Of a stretch of DNA of 64,000 nucleotides, positions 32,364 through 45,942 are shown piece after piece. The position numbers and the translations under genes were made by a program. The stretch is from Aliivibrio sp. S3MY1. Its GTDB lineage: Bacteria; Pseudomonadota; Gammaproteobacteria; Enterobacterales; Vibrionaceae. The notes beneath the pieces are model-generated. The model made no database searches. It was not told the DNA's origin and saw only the letters and a program-made list of their open reading frames with translations. The stretch is taken from contig NZ_JARACO010000006.1 of assembly GCF_028765575.1 (NCBI RefSeq), positions 116,200 to 180,199 on the forward strand, written 5' to 3'. Positions within the stretch are counted from its first letter, which is position 1. Every line of letters begins with the position of its first letter.

Positions 32364-34253
32364 ATGTTTTACCAAGAAAACTTTGATGTCATTGTTATTG
32401 GCGGTGGTCATGCTGGTACTGAAGCAGCATTAGCAGCTGCAAGAACAGGACAAAAGACACTTCTACTCACCCATAACATCGACACATTAGGTCAAATGTC
32501 ATGTAATCCTGCTATCGGTGGGATCGGCAAAGGCCATTTGGTAAAAGAAGTGGATGCTTTAGGTGGATTAATGGCACAAGCCACTGATCATGCCGGTATT
32601 CAGTTTAGAACACTAAATGCTTCTAAAGGCCCAGCAGTTCGAGCAACACGCGCTCAAGCAGATAGAGCCTTATACAAAGCGTATGTTCGTTCAGTATTAG
32701 AAAACCAACCAAACCTGACGCTATTTCAGCAAGCAGTAGATGATCTGATCATTGAAAACGATAAAGTTATCGGTGCTGTGACTCAAATGGGCCTTAAATT
32801 CCGTGCCAAATCCGTTGTATTAACGGCTGGTACCTTTTTAGGGGGTCAGATACATATTGGCATGGAAAACTTCTCAGGAGGCCGCGCAGGGGATCCTTCT
32901 TCGATCACTCTTGCTCAACGTTTACGAGATCGTCCGTTTAGGATCGATCGCCTAAAAACAGGTACTCCACCACGTATTGATGCTCGTACTGTCGATTTTT
33001 CAAATTTAGAAGCACAACCTGGTGATAACCCTACCCCTGTATTTTCATTTATGGGTAGCCGTGAGCAACAGCCAAAACAAATCAACTGTTTTATTACTCA
33101 CACCAATGAAAGAACACACGATGTCATTCGTAAAAACCTTGATCGCAGCCCTATGTATGCTGGCGTTATTGAAGGTATTGGTCCTCGTTATTGCCCTTCA
33201 ATTGAAGATAAAGTAATGCGCTTTGCTGACAAAGACAGCCACCAAATCTTTATAGAACCAGAAGGCTTAACGACTCACGAATTATACCCAAATGGTATTT
33301 CAACCAGCTTACCATTCGATGTTCAATTACAAATTGTTCGTTCAATGAAAGGGTTTGAAAATGCACACATCGTGCGTCCAGGTTACGCGATAGAGTATGA
33401 TTTCTTTGATCCTCGTGATTTAAAATCAACTTACGAAACCAAGTTTATTGAAGGTCTATTCTTTGCTGGCCAAATCAATGGTACAACCGGTTACGAAGAA
33501 GCGGCTGCTCAAGGTTTAATGGCCGGTCTTAATGCAAGTTTGTTTGCTCAAGGCAAAGAAGGCTGGAGCCCACGTCGCGATGAAGCGTACATGGGAGTAT
33601 TGATTGATGATTTATCAACGCTTGGTACTAAAGAACCCTACCGTATGTTCACATCTCGTGCCGAATATCGTTTGTCGTTACGCGAAGATAATGCAGATTT
33701 ACGTTTAACAGAGCAAGGTCGTGAACTTGGCTTAGTTGATGATGCTCGTTGGGCTCGCTTTAATGAAAAAGTGGAAAATATCGAAAAAGAGCGTCAACGC
33801 TTAAAAGATATTTGGATCAACCCTAAATCAGAAAACATTGATCAAGTGAATTCGATCCTGAAAACCCCGATCGTACGTGAAGCAAGTGGCGAGGATCTTC
33901 TTCGTCGTCCTGAAGTAACGTATTCGACATTGGTTTCACTGGAAAACTTTGCTCCTGCAATTGAAGATTCTCAAGCGTCTGAACAAGTTGAAATCCAAGT
34001 AAAATATGCGGGTTATATTCAGCGTCAACGTGATGAAATTGAAAAATCATTACGCCATGAAAACACCAAACTGCCACTTGATTTGGAATACAGCAAAGTG
34101 AAAGGGTTGTCGAATGAAGTTGTTGCTAAATTAAGCGATGCAAAACCAGAAACGCTTGGTATTGCTTCTCGTATTTCAGGCATTACACCGGCTGCTATTT
34201 CTATTTTATTGGTCCATTTAAAGAAACACGGTTTATTAAAGAAAGGAGCATAA
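32364..34253 (+). CDS. mnmG: tRNA uridine-5-carboxymethylaminomethyl modification enzyme MnmG (GidA)
   Basis: 629 residues, canonical length. FAD-binding [17 protein letters not shown] near residue 13, the [22 protein letters not shown] motif, and the C-terminal MnmE/tRNA-interaction domain. Works with MnmE on wobble uridines; TusA in this window supplies sulfur for the same tRNAs. First gene to the right of oriC, 1 bp before rsmG. Confidence 0.98.
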   Translation: MFYQENFDVIVIGGGHAGTEAALAAARTGQKTLLLTHNIDTLGQMSCNPAIGGIGKGHLVKEVDALGGLMAQATDHAGIQFRTLNASKGPAVRATRAQADRALYKAYVRSVLENQPNLTLFQQAVDDLIIENDKVIGAVTQMGLKFRAKSVVLTAGTFLGGQIHIGMENFSGGRAGDPSSITLAQRLRDRPFRIDRLKTGTPPRIDARTVDFSNLEAQPGDNPTPVFSFMGSREQQPKQINCFITHTNERTHDVIRKNLDRSPMYAGVIEGIGPRYCPSIEDKVMRFADKDSHQIFIEPEGLTTHELYPNGISTSLPFDVQLQIVRSMKGFENAHIVRPGYAIEYDFFDPRDLKSTYETKFIEGLFFAGQINGTTGYEEAAAQGLMAGLNASLFAQGKEGWSPRRDEAYMGVLIDDLSTLGTKEPYRMFTSRAEYRLSLREDNADLRLTEQGRELGLVDDARWARFNEKVENIEKERQRLKDIWINPKSENIDQVNSILKTPIVREASGEDLLRRPEVTYSTLVSLENFAPAIEDSQASEQVEIQVKYAGYIQRQRDEIEKSLRHENTKLPLDLEYSKVKGLSNEVVAKLSDAKPETLGIASRISGITPAAISILLVHLKKHGLLKKGA

Positions 34254-34254
34254 C

Positions 34255-34887
34255 ATGACCGATTTATCACAACAATTCGATCTATTAATTGCTCAAACAG
34301 AGTTAACTGTCTCTGAATTGCAAAAAGAACAATTACTTGGCTATGTCGCTCTACTCCATAAATGGAATAAAGCGTATAACTTAACGTCAGTTAGAAACCC
34401 AAGTGAAATGGTGATTAAACATATCTTAGATAGTATTGTGGTTAGTCCAAAGCTATCTGGTGAGCGTTTTATTGATGTTGGTACGGGTCCTGGTTTACCT
34501 GGGATCCCATTAGCCATTATGAATCCTGAGAAATCATTTACTTTGCTAGATAGCTTAGGTAAGCGAATTCGTTTTATTAAACAAGTGATTCACGAATTAA
34601 AAATTACCAATGTCACGCCAATCCAAAGTCGAGTTGAAGAATTTCAACCTGAAGAAAAATTTGATGCAGTCCTAAGTCGTGCGTTTGCATCAATGACAGA
34701 CATGGTGAATTGGTGCCATCATCTTCCAAAAGAAGAAAATGGTGTATTTTTGGCATTAAAAGGGATCTATTCAGAAGAGGAAGCAAATGATCTTCCTGAA
34801 TGGTGCTCTGTCAAAGACGTCGCCACTTTAATTGTTCCCGAGTTAGAGGGCGAAAGACATTTAGTCACTCTAATCGGAAAAAAATAA
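34255..34887 (+). CDS. rsmG: 16S rRNA (guanine527-N7)-methyltransferase RsmG (GidB)
   Basis: 210 residues. The SAM-binding motif [14 protein letters not shown] lies near residue 77, and LSRAFASM follows. AAAGGAG lies 6 bases before the ATG. Methylates G527 of 16S rRNA; loss gives low-level streptomycin resistance in other bacteria. Between mnmG and parA in one rightward run. Confidence 0.97.
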   Translation: MTDLSQQFDLLIAQTELTVSELQKEQLLGYVALLHKWNKAYNLTSVRNPSEMVIKHILDSIVVSPKLSGERFIDVGTGPGLPGIPLAIMNPEKSFTLLDSLGKRIRFIKQVIHELKITNVTPIQSRVEEFQPEEKFDAVLSRAFASMTDMVNWCHHLPKEENGVFLALKGIYSEEEANDLPEWCSVKDVATLIVPELEGERHLVTLIGKK

Positions 34888-34904
34888 TGGAATAAGAGGT
34901 TAGT

Positions 34905-35702
34905 GTGGGAAGAGTTATCTCGATTGCGAACCAAAAAGGTGGCGTAGGTAAGACGACAACAGCTGTAAATCTAGCAGCATCTATGGCTGCAACACATCGA
35001 AAAGTGTTACTTATTGACCTTGACGCTCAAGGTAACGCCACTATGGCTAGTGGTGTTGATAAATACGATGTGGATGCAACGGCGTATGAGTTGTTGGTTG
35101 ACGAAGTTCCCTTTGAAAAGGTCGTAATTGAAGAGACCTCTGGCGGTTATGATTTGATTGCAGCAAATGGTGATATCACCGCTGCTGAAATTAAACTAAT
35201 GGAAGTGTTTGCGCGAGAGGTTCGCTTGCGCAATATGATCTACCCAATTCGTGGTAACTATGATTTCATCTTTATTGATTGCCCTCCTGCTCTAAACCTC
35301 CTTACAATTAACGCCATGGCAGCATCGGATTCTGTATTGGTTCCTATGCAGTGCGAATATTATGCACTCGAAGGGCTAACCGCTTTAATTGACACTATTG
35401 GTAAATTGGCCGCTGTTGTGAATGCTGATTTAAAGATCGAAGGATTATTAAGAACCATGTTCGATCCTCGCAATCGCTTAGCTAATGATGTCTCTGATCA
35501 ATTAAAAAAGCATTTTGGTGATAAAGTGTATCGCACTGTTATCCCTCGAAATGTGCGTTTAGCAGAAGCGCCTAGTCATGGTAAACCTGCAATGTATTAT
35601 GATAAATACTCAAATGGTGCAAAAGCTTACTTAGCTCTTGCCGGAGAGATAATTCGCCGTGACGAAATGGAAAAAGAAAGGGAAACAGAAATTCATGGGT
35701 AA
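34905..35702 (+). CDS. parA: Chromosome-partitioning ATPase ParA (Soj)
   Basis: 265 residues from a GTG (product begins MGRVISIANQKGGVGKTTT). Deviant Walker A KGGVGKTT at residues 10-17 and Walker B FIFIDCPPALNLLT. Works with ParB and parS to pull or anchor the newly copied origin region. An AGAGG ribosome-binding site precedes it. Overlaps the start of parB by 8 bp. Confidence 0.95.
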   Translation: MGRVISIANQKGGVGKTTTAVNLAASMAATHRKVLLIDLDAQGNATMASGVDKYDVDATAYELLVDEVPFEKVVIEETSGGYDLIAANGDITAAEIKLMEVFAREVRLRNMIYPIRGNYDFIFIDCPPALNLLTINAMAASDSVLVPMQCEYYALEGLTALIDTIGKLAAVVNADLKIEGLLRTMFDPRNRLANDVSDQLKKHFGDKVYRTVIPRNVRLAEAPSHGKPAMYYDKYSNGAKAYLALAGEIIRRDEMEKERETEIHG

Positions 35703-36579
35703 TAAACGTGGTTTAGGCAAGGGATTAGATGCGCTATTAGCAACAAGCTCACTCGCTCGTGAGAAACAAGCGATTGCTGAAAAGAGTGAGATACTTTCAA
35801 AAGAAACTCAATTGGTTGAGCTGGGTATTCATCAGCTTAGTGCTGGGCAGTATCAACCTCGAAAAACAATGGAAGAAGACGCATTAGAAGAACTTTCTGC
35901 TTCCATTCGTTCTCAAGGGATTATTCAACCGATTGTTGTCCGCCAGGTTGCAGAACAACAATATGAGATTATTGCTGGTGAAAGACGTTTTCGTGCTGCA
36001 AAGAAAGCGGGTTTAAAACAGGTTCCTTGTGTTGTTAAATCTGTTGAAGATAAAGCCGTTATTGCAATGGCGTTAATCGAAAATATTCAACGTGAAGATT
36101 TGAACGCGATTGAAGAAGCGCAAGCACTAGAGCGTTTACAGCAAGAGTTTGAATTAACTCATCAGCAAATCTCAGAAGTCATTGGTAAGTCTCGTACGAC
36201 AGTCACTAACTTGCTGCGCCTTAATGCACTTACAAGTGATGTTAAAATACTGGTTGAACAGAAATTATTAGAGATGGGCCATGCTCGTGCGCTATTAGCA
36301 TTAGAGAACGAACAGCAGATTGAACTTGCTCATTTGGTGATAGAGAAAAAGCTGACAGTTCGTCAAACTGAGCAAAAAGTAAAAGAGTTACTTGCGCCAG
36401 AAAAAGAAGATCAACCTAAAGCGATTGATACCGAAATGGTGGCGATTTCGGATAAACTATCAGCAACACTTGGCTCAAAAGTTGTGATAAGCCGCAATTC
36501 ATCAGGTAAAGGCAAGGTAACGATTGCCTTTGACCAGGCTCACAAATTAGAGCTACTAATCGCAAAGCTAGAAAGCTAA
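35695..36579 (+). CDS. parB: Chromosome-partitioning protein ParB (Spo0J)
   Basis: 294 residues from the ATG at 35695, where the typical start MGNKRGLGKGLDALL lies; a GTG 36 bp upstream is in frame but adds a lysine-rich stretch shared with the parA end. N-terminal CTPase region with GERRFRAAKKAGL, then a helix-turn-helix (LTHQQISEVIGKSRTTVTNLLRL) that reads parS, then a C-terminal dimerisation domain. Candidate parS sites are at 4584 and 21862. Confidence 0.95.
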   Translation: MGNKRGLGKGLDALLATSSLAREKQAIAEKSEILSKETQLVELGIHQLSAGQYQPRKTMEEDALEELSASIRSQGIIQPIVVRQVAEQQYEIIAGERRFRAAKKAGLKQVPCVVKSVEDKAVIAMALIENIQREDLNAIEEAQALERLQQEFELTHQQISEVIGKSRTTVTNLLRLNALTSDVKILVEQKLLEMGHARALLALENEQQIELAHLVIEKKLTVRQTEQKVKELLAPEKEDQPKAIDTEMVAISDKLSATLGSKVVISRNSSGKGKVTIAFDQAHKLELLIAKLES

Positions 36580-36587
36580 GTGTGATA

Positions 36588-36619
36588 TAAAACAGTATTT
36601 CAAAGTGAAATACTGTTTT
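36588..36619 (+). terminator. parAB terminator
   Basis: AAAACAGTATTTCA-aag-TGAAATACTGTTTT, a 14-bp near-perfect stem ending in T. It separates parB from the atp promoter. Confidence 0.8.
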
Positions 36620-36675
36620 ACGTCGTAAAAGTTACTGCATTGTTCTCATAAATGTAACTTTTTAATGCTATTTGA

Positions 36676-36703
36676 TTGCATTCATATGGGTGCAACGTAT
36701 AAT
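36676..36703 (+). promoter_or_regulatory. atp operon promoter
   Basis: TTGCAT (36676-36681), 16-bp spacer and a consensus TATAAT (36698-36703), 64 bp before the atpI start. Confidence 0.7.
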
Positions 36704-36767
36704 TTTTGCAAAATCTTCGTCTTGTGTTGATATATATCAAGGCAAAGATGCGTTAAAGGAAGAATAC

Positions 36768-37963
<1,196 letters not shown>

Positions 37964-38010
37964 TCTTAAAATTTTTAATACAACTCTATCTATTCAATTG
38001 GAGAATATAA

Positions 38011-38268
<258 letters not shown>

Positions 38269-38324
38269 TCTAGCCTTTTGCTAATTGAATTTTTGTAGCT
38301 GATTCTTAACGAGGGGTAGCTGTT

Positions 38325-38795
38325 GTGAATATGAACGCAACTCTGCTTGGTCAAGCAATCGCTTTCGCACTGTTTGTTTGGTTCTGCATGAAATATGTAT
38401 GGCCACCAATCATGGAAGCGATCGAGGCACGTCAGAAGTTAATTGCTGACGGTTTATCTGCCGCTGAACGCGCAGCTAAAGACCTTGATTTGGCACAAGC
38501 CAATGCTTCTGATCAACTGAAAGAAGCAAAGCGCGCTGCAACTGAGATCATCGAACAAGCGAACAAACGTAAAGGTCAAATTTTAGACGAAGCTCGTGAA
38601 GAAGCTCTGACAGAGCGTCAGAAGATTCTTACACAAGGTGAAGCTGAACTTGAATCTGAACGCAAACGCGCTCGCGATGAACTGCGTAAACAAGTTGCAA
38701 CTCTGGCTGTGATTGGTGCCGAGAAAATCTTGGAGCGTTCTATTGATGTAGAAGCTCAGAAAGATATTCTTGATAACATCACTGCGAAATTGTAA
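38325..38795 (+). CDS. atpF: ATP synthase Fo subunit b
   Basis: 156 residues, the E. coli length, starting at a GTG as in E. coli (GAGGGG upstream). One N-terminal membrane helix ([19 protein letters not shown]) followed by a long charged coiled coil forming the peripheral stalk that joins Fo to the delta subunit. Confidence 0.97.
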   Translation: MNMNATLLGQAIAFALFVWFCMKYVWPPIMEAIEARQKLIADGLSAAERAAKDLDLAQANASDQLKEAKRAATEIIEQANKRKGQILDEAREEALTERQKILTQGEAELESERKRARDELRKQVATLAVIGAEKILERSIDVEAQKDILDNITAKL

Positions 38796-38812
38796 GTAAA
38801 AGGGGCCAAGAT

Positions 38813-39346
38813 ATGTCGACAATGACAACCATCGCACGCCCCTACGCGAAAGCAGCTTTTGACTTTGCGGTCGAAAAGAATGAATTGGACCAATGGGTTC
38901 AAATGCTAACTTTTTGTTCAGAAGTCACAAAGAATGAAGACGTTGCTCAGTTACTTGATGGTGCTATTGCTCCAGAGAAACTGGCAGAAATCTTTATTTC
39001 AATTTGTGGTGAACAATTGAACGAGTTTGGACAGAACCTGATTCATGTAATGGCTGAAAACAGCCGTTTGAAGGTTCTACCTGATGTGTTAGATCAATAT
39101 ATCTTTTTAAAACATGAGTTTGAAAAAATGATTGATGCTGAAGTAACTTCAGCAATTGAGCTGACAGAACAGCAGAAAGCTGACATTAGTGCCAAACTTG
39201 AAGCTCGTCTAGAGCGTAAAGTGAAGCTGAATTGTAGCGTAGATGAGGCCCTACTAGCTGGGGTCATAATTCGAGCCGGAGACCTAGTCATTGATAACTC
39301 AGCACGTGGCCGTTTGAGCCGCCTGAGTGAAACATTGCAGTCTTGA
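38813..39346 (+). CDS. atpH: ATP synthase F1 subunit delta
   Basis: 177 residues. Helical N-terminal domain with [14 protein letters not shown] and the conserved C-terminal [21 protein letters not shown]. Connects the b stalk to the top of the alpha3beta3 head. An AGGGG ribosome-binding site precedes it. Confidence 0.97.
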   Translation: MSTMTTIARPYAKAAFDFAVEKNELDQWVQMLTFCSEVTKNEDVAQLLDGAIAPEKLAEIFISICGEQLNEFGQNLIHVMAENSRLKVLPDVLDQYIFLKHEFEKMIDAEVTSAIELTEQQKADISAKLEARLERKVKLNCSVDEALLAGVIIRAGDLVIDNSARGRLSRLSETLQS

Positions 39347-39359
39347 TGGGGAATGGAGC

Positions 39360-40901
39360 ATGCAACTTAATTCCACGGAAATTAGCGATCTAATCAAACA
39401 ACGTATTGAAAAATTCAACGTTGTAAGTGAAGCTCGCAACGAAGGTACAATCGTTTCGGTAAGCGACGGTATCATTCGTATCCACGGCCTTGCAGACGTT
39501 ATGCAAGGCGAAATGATTGAATTACCGGGCGGCCGTTACGCGCTAGCACTAAACCTTGAGCGTGACTCAGTTGGTGCGGTAGTAATGGGCCCATATGCTG
39601 ACCTACAGGAAGGCATGAAAGTAACAGGTACTGGTCGTATCCTTGAAGTACCAGTAGGTCCTGAAATGCTAGGTCGTGTTGTAAACACACTTGGTGAGCC
39701 AATTGATGGTAAAGGCCCTATTGATGCGAAACTGACTTCTCCAGTAGAAGTGATTGCACCTGGTGTAATCGATCGTAAATCAGTAGACCAACCTGTACAG
39801 ACTGGCTATAAGTCAGTTGACTCAATGATCCCAATCGGCCGTGGTCAGCGTGAGCTAATCATCGGTGACCGTCAGACTGGTAAAACAGCAATGGCGATCG
39901 ATGCGATCATTAACCAGAAAAATTCTGGTATTTACTCAATCTATGTTGCGATTGGCCAAAAGGCATCAACAATTGCTAACGTAGTTCGCAAATTAGAAGA
40001 GCACGGTGCGCTAGCTAACACTATCGTTGTTGTCGCTTCTGCTTCTGAATCTGCTGCGCTGCAATACCTTGCACCGTACTCAGGTTGTGCGATGGGTGAA
40101 TACTTCCGTGACCGCGGTGAAGATGCACTGATTGTTTATGATGACCTATCTAAGCAAGCAGTAGCTTATCGTCAGATTTCTCTACTATTGAAACGTCCAC
40201 CGGGTCGTGAAGCGTTCCCTGGTGATGTTTTCTATTTACACTCTCGTCTACTAGAGCGTGCTGCTCGTGTAAGCGAAGCGTATGTTGAGAAATTCACTAA
40301 TGGTGAAGTGAAAGGTAAAACTGGTTCTTTAACTGCTCTACCTATCATCGAAACTCAAGCTGGTGACGTATCTGCATTCGTACCAACCAACGTAATCTCG
40401 ATTACTGATGGTCAGATCTTCCTACAAACAGAACTGTTCACTGCTGGTGTTCGTCCTGCGGTAGATCCAGGTATCTCTGTATCTCGTGTAGGTGGTGCTG
40501 CGCAAACTAAGATCATTAAGAAACTGTCTGGTGGTATTCGTACTGCTCTTGCACAGTATCGTGAACTTGCAGCGTTTGCTCAGTTCTCATCTGATCTTGA
40601 TGACGCGACTAAAAAGCAACTTGATCATGGTGAGAAAGTAACTGAGTTAATGAAACAAAAGCAGTACGCTCCAATGTCTGTTTTTGATCAAGCTTTAGTT
40701 ATCTTTACAGCTGAGAAAGGCTATTTGAATGATGTTGAGCTTTCTAAGCTTGCTGATTTTGAAGAAGCATTGCTGTCGTATGCTCGTGGTCAATTTGCCG
40801 ATCTAGCAACAGAGATCGACTCATCGGGTGCTTGGAATAATGAAATTGAAGCTCAGTTTGTGAAACTGGTTGAAGATTTCAAAGCAACCCAGACCTGGTA
40901 A
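39360..40901 (+). CDS. atpA: ATP synthase F1 subunit alpha
   Basis: 513 residues from the ATG at 39360 (GGAG 5 bases upstream), exactly the E. coli length; an in-frame start at 39327 lies inside atpH and is rejected. Walker A GDRQTGKT near residue 169 and the signature [13 protein letters not shown]. Non-catalytic nucleotide-binding subunit. Confidence 0.98.
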   Translation: MQLNSTEISDLIKQRIEKFNVVSEARNEGTIVSVSDGIIRIHGLADVMQGEMIELPGGRYALALNLERDSVGAVVMGPYADLQEGMKVTGTGRILEVPVGPEMLGRVVNTLGEPIDGKGPIDAKLTSPVEVIAPGVIDRKSVDQPVQTGYKSVDSMIPIGRGQRELIIGDRQTGKTAMAIDAIINQKNSGIYSIYVAIGQKASTIANVVRKLEEHGALANTIVVVASASESAALQYLAPYSGCAMGEYFRDRGEDALIVYDDLSKQAVAYRQISLLLKRPPGREAFPGDVFYLHSRLLERAARVSEAYVEKFTNGEVKGKTGSLTALPIIETQAGDVSAFVPTNVISITDGQIFLQTELFTAGVRPAVDPGISVSRVGGAAQTKIIKKLSGGIRTALAQYRELAAFAQFSSDLDDATKKQLDHGEKVTELMKQKQYAPMSVFDQALVIFTAEKGYLNDVELSKLADFEEALLSYARGQFADLATEIDSSGAWNNEIEAQFVKLVEDFKATQTW

Positions 40902-40946
40902 TTCGTTGGTGGCCTGTAATGGGTCACCCGAAAACGGAGAGTAACG

Positions 40947-41813
40947 ATGGCCGGTGCGAAAGAAATTCGTAACAAGATCGGGAGTGTAAAAAGCACTCAA
41001 AAGATCACGAAAGCAATGGAAATGGTAGCCGCTTCTAAAATGCGTCGCTCGCAAGAGTCGATGTCAGCGTCTCGTCCATATGCTGAGACAATACGTAAAG
41101 TAATCGGTCATTTAGCGCTTGGTAGCCTTGAGTATAAACATCCATACCTTGAGGAGCGCGAAGCTAAGCGCGTTGGTTACATTATTATTTCTAGTGATCG
41201 TGGTTTGTGTGGTGGCTTAAACATTAACTTGTTTAAAAAAGTCATGGCAGAAATGAAAACATGGTCTGAAGATGGTGTTGAGATTGATTTGGCCGTTATC
41301 GGTTCGAAAGCAACAGCATTCTTTAATAGCTATGGCGGCAACGTTATTGCTCAAAACTCTGGTCTAGGTGATAAACCTAGCTTAGAAGAATTGATCGGTA
41401 CTGTTGGTGTGATGCTTAAGAAATATGATGAAGGCCAGTTGGATCGCCTGTATGTAGTGAGCAATAAGTTCATTAATACAATGGTACAAGAGCCAACAAT
41501 TGACCAATTACTTCCTTTGCCTAAATCTGAAGATGAAGCAATGAAACGCACTCATTCTTGGGACTATATTTATGAGCCCGAGCCTAAACCATTACTAGAT
41601 GCCTTATTGGTTCGATATGTCGAATCACAAGTGTATCAAGGTGTGGTTGAGAATTTAGCCTGCGAACACGTAGCGCGAATGATTGCGATGAAAGCGGCAA
41701 CTGATAACGCTGGTGACATTATTGATGAACTGCAACTTGTGTACAACAAAGCCCGTCAAACGGCGATAACACAAGAGCTTTCAGAAATTGTTTCAGGCGC
41801 ATCAGCGGTTTAA
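40947..41813 (+). CDS. atpG: ATP synthase F1 subunit gamma
   Basis: 288 residues. Starts [32 protein letters not shown] and ends with the paired helix [19 protein letters not shown]: the two ends form the central rotor coiled coil. GGAG lies upstream. Confidence 0.98.
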   Translation: MAGAKEIRNKIGSVKSTQKITKAMEMVAASKMRRSQESMSASRPYAETIRKVIGHLALGSLEYKHPYLEEREAKRVGYIIISSDRGLCGGLNINLFKKVMAEMKTWSEDGVEIDLAVIGSKATAFFNSYGGNVIAQNSGLGDKPSLEELIGTVGVMLKKYDEGQLDRLYVVSNKFINTMVQEPTIDQLLPLPKSEDEAMKRTHSWDYIYEPEPKPLLDALLVRYVESQVYQGVVENLACEHVARMIAMKAATDNAGDIIDELQLVYNKARQTAITQELSEIVSGASAV

Positions 41814-41819
41814 GCATAG

Positions 41820-43250
<1,431 letters not shown>

Positions 43251-43268
43251 GGCTGATTAGGAGGCGAT

Positions 43269-43691
43269 ATGGCAGCAATGACCTTTCACCTGGACGTTGT
43301 AAGTGCTGAGAAAAAATTATTCTCAGGGCTTGTTGAAACGATGCAGGTGAGCGGAAGCGAGGGTGAACTTGGTATTTTCCATGGTCACGCACCGCTGCTG
43401 ACCGCTATCACGCCTGGTATGGTGCGTATTGTTAAACAACACGGTCACGAAGAGTACATTTATGTCTCGGGTGGCATGGTTGAGGTTCAACCAGGTTCGG
43501 CAACTGTTTTGGCAGATACCGGAATCCGTGGTGAAGACCTAGACGCAGCTAAGGCAGAAGAAGCTAAACGCAAGGCTGAGGAAAATATTAAGAATCAGCA
43601 TGGCGACATTAACTTCGCTCAAGCGGCCAGTGATTTGGCTAAAGCGATCGCACAGCTTCGAGTTATCGAACTGACAAGACGTTCGCGTTAA
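43269..43691 (+). CDS. atpC: ATP synthase F1 subunit epsilon
   Basis: 140 residues. N-terminal beta sandwich ([27 protein letters not shown]) and two C-terminal helices that can inhibit ATP hydrolysis. Last gene of the operon, followed by a terminator at 43708-43742. Confidence 0.97.
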   Translation: MAAMTFHLDVVSAEKKLFSGLVETMQVSGSEGELGIFHGHAPLLTAITPGMVRIVKQHGHEEYIYVSGGMVEVQPGSATVLADTGIRGEDLDAAKAEEAKRKAEENIKNQHGDINFAQAASDLAKAIAQLRVIELTRRSR

Positions 43692-43707
43692 TCAAGCACC
43701 ATTAGAA

Positions 43708-43742
43708 AGAAGGCGACCTATTTGGGTCGCCTTTTCTTTTTT
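43708..43742 (+). terminator. atp operon terminator
   Basis: AAGGCGACC-tatttg-GGTCGCCTT stem followed by a T-rich tract. Confidence 0.9.
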
Positions 43743-43943
43743 ATCTCACTATTCTTACTTATCTCTTACCCAAAAGGTTTGTTTTTAGCTTATAATTTAA
43801 TCCGCATATTAATCCCATTAATCATTACTTTGTATTTAACTTAGTAGTCGGTAATGGATTTAATATTTTGATTTCCACTAGCTAGGTAAATGCTATCGAT
43901 GTCGAGTCGATACCAGTTAGTATAATAATAGAATGGGCTTTTC

Positions 43944-45302
43944 ATGAAATTCAGTGCAGTAATTTTAGCAGCGGGTAAAGGCACTCGCATGTACTCAAAT
44001 AAACCTAAAGTGCTTCATACTTTAGCGGGTAAACCAATGGCAAAGCATGTAATTGATACATGCGAAGGTCTTGGTGCTCAAAATATCCATCTAGTTTATG
44101 GTCACGGTGGTGATCAAATGAAAGCAGAGTTGGGTGAAGAGCGTGTTCAATGGGTGCTTCAAGCTGATCAGTTAGGTACCGGTCACGCGGTTAACCAAGC
44201 TGCACCTGAATTTTCTGATGATGAGAAAGTGTTAGTTCTATATGGTGACGTACCTTTGATCAGCGCTGAAACGGTAGAAAATTTACTAGACTCTCAGCCA
44301 ACAGGTGGTATTGCACTACTGACTGTTGTTCTTGATAACCCTATGGGTTATGGCCGTATTATCCGTCGTAATGGTCCTGTAATTGCGATTGTAGAGCAGA
44401 AAGATGCCACGGAAGAACAGAAGCTTATTAAAGAAATTAACACTGGTGTCATGGTTGCTACTGGCGGTGATTTAAAGCGTTGGTTAGCTGCATTAAAGAA
44501 TGAAAATGCGCAAGGTGAATATTACTTAACTGATATCATTGCCGCTGCACATGATGAAGGTCGTGCTGTAGAAGCGGTACACCCTGTTAGCCCGATTGAA
44601 GTTGAAGGCGTAAATGATCGTGCTCAATTAGCTCGTTTAGAAAGAGCTTATCAATCAGCGCAAGCACAAAAACTATTAGAGCAAGGTGTAATGCTTCGTG
44701 ATCCAAGCCGCTTTGATCTTAGAGGATCTCTGCAGTGTGGTATGGATATTGAGATCGACGTAAATGTGATCATTGAAGGTAATGTAACGATTGGTGATAA
44801 CGTCGTTATCGGAGCGGGCTGTGTACTGAAAGATTGTGAGATTGATGATAATACAATTATTCGTCCTTACAGTGTAATTGAAGGCGCTACAGTAGGTGAA
44901 GATTGTACGGTCGGCCCATTTACTCGTTTACGCCCAGGCGCTGAGCTTTGTAATGATGCTCACGTAGGTAACTTTGTTGAAGTGAAGAATGTTCGTCTTG
45001 GGGAAGGCTCTAAAGCGAATCATTTAACTTATCTTGGTGATGCTGAGATTGGTAAGCGTGTCAATGTAGGCGCTGGTGTGATCACGTGTAATTACGATGG
45101 TGCAAATAAGTTCAAAACAGTGATTGGTGATGATGTGTTTGTAGGCTCTGATAGCCAGCTTATCGCTCCAATTACGATAGCGAATGGCGCGACGGTTGGC
45201 GCGGGCTCTACAGTAACTAAAGATGTGGCTGAAAATGAGCTGTACATTAGCCGAGCTAAAGATCGTCGTATTGCTAATTGGCAGCGTCCAACAAAAAAAT
45301 AG
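43944..45302 (+). CDS. glmU: Bifunctional UDP-GlcNAc pyrophosphorylase / glucosamine-1-phosphate acetyltransferase GlmU
   Basis: 452 residues. The N-terminal uridyltransferase domain starts [11 protein letters not shown]; the C-terminal half is a left-handed beta helix of hexapeptide repeats with the acetyltransferase loop NYDGANK. Makes UDP-N-acetylglucosamine for peptidoglycan and LPS. Stands alone after the atp operon. A small TATCGA/TCGATA inverted repeat lies in the leader (about 43893-43911). Confidence 0.98.
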   Translation: MKFSAVILAAGKGTRMYSNKPKVLHTLAGKPMAKHVIDTCEGLGAQNIHLVYGHGGDQMKAELGEERVQWVLQADQLGTGHAVNQAAPEFSDDEKVLVLYGDVPLISAETVENLLDSQPTGGIALLTVVLDNPMGYGRIIRRNGPVIAIVEQKDATEEQKLIKEINTGVMVATGGDLKRWLAALKNENAQGEYYLTDIIAAAHDEGRAVEAVHPVSPIEVEGVNDRAQLARLERAYQSAQAQKLLEQGVMLRDPSRFDLRGSLQCGMDIEIDVNVIIEGNVTIGDNVVIGAGCVLKDCEIDDNTIIRPYSVIEGATVGEDCTVGPFTRLRPGAELCNDAHVGNFVEVKNVRLGEGSKANHLTYLGDAEIGKRVNVGAGVITCNYDGANKFKTVIGDDVFVGSDSQLIAPITIANGATVGAGSTVTKDVAENELYISRAKDRRIANWQRPTKK

Positions 45303-45341
45303 TTAATACTTAGATACCTATTTCCATCAGTATTTGAACAT

Positions 45342-45371
45342 AAAAAAGAAGCGATTATCGCTTCTTTTTTT
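45342..45371. terminator. glmU terminator
   Basis: GAAGCG-attat-CGCTTC flanked by A-run and T-run, usable from both strands. Confidence 0.88.
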
Positions 45372-45402
45372 GTCTCTGAAACTTGATGTAACAAATGACA
45401 GA

Positions 45403-45433
45403 CAAAAAAAATGCCGACCGAAGTCAGCATTTA
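45403..45433 (-). terminator. Cold-shock gene terminator
   Basis: On the minus strand ATGCTGAC-ttcg-GTCGGCAT with a UUCG tetraloop followed by eight U, 24 bp after the stop. Confidence 0.9.
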
Positions 45434-45456
45434 AAAATTTTATTCGAAAATTCGAA

Positions 45457-45666
45457 TTAAGCTGGAGTAACGTCTGCAGCTTGTGGGCCTTTTTGACCTT
45501 GTTCAACAGTGAAAGTTACCGCTTGGCCTTCTTTCAGAGTTTTGAAACCTTCAGTTGCGATAGCACGGAAGTGAACGAATACGTCAGCGCCGCCGTTATC
45601 TTGAGTAATGAAACCGAAACCTTTCTCTTCGTTGAACCACTTAACGATACCAGTTGATTTAGACAT
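45457..45666 (-). CDS. Cold-shock domain protein (CspA family)
   Basis: 69 residues, a single cold-shock domain with RNP1 KGFGFI and RNP2 VFVHF. Binds single-stranded RNA/DNA as an RNA chaperone. The exact paralogue (CspA/CspD/CspE type) cannot be settled from sequence alone. AGGA lies 8 bases before the ATG. The 276 bp upstream hold no gene and may contain a long leader, which would fit a cold-inducible mRNA. Confidence 0.92.
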   Translation of the reverse strand: MSKSTGIVKWFNEEKGFGFITQDNGGADVFVHFRAIATEGFKTLKEGQAVTFTVEQGQKGPQAADVTPA

Positions 45667-45942
45667 AATAAATCCTAATTTTTTTTAATTAAATAATTCG
45701 CATAATGCGAAGTTGTAGCCATAAAGAATTATTTATTGAGGTAAAACATATGTATAAAAAGCTTCAAGCATAACTGGTAAAGCAGTATAACGAAGGTTTC
45801 AAAAGCATAATATTACAGATAAATAGGTCTGTTTACAGGCCGATAAAAATAATAGCATTTTTTAAACGATTGTATAGTAGAATTTCAAAAATGAATGAAA
45901 ATAAGGCTAAAAAAATAGTAGCCTTACACATGCCATACGCTA
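45667..45942 (-). promoter_or_regulatory. AT-rich leader/promoter region of the cold-shock gene
   Basis: No gene. A perfect hairpin TTCGCA-tta-TGCGAA (45697-45711) lies 30-45 bases before the start codon, in the likely 5' leader. No cold-box match could be confirmed by eye. Confidence 0.45.

Noticed and set aside
39327..39359. Upstream extension of atpA into atpH
   Set aside because: The start at 39360 has a ribosome-binding site and gives the canonical 513 residues.
45334..45657. 107-codon plus-strand frame across the cold-shock gene
   Set aside because: Antisense to a clear cold-shock domain gene and to its terminator.
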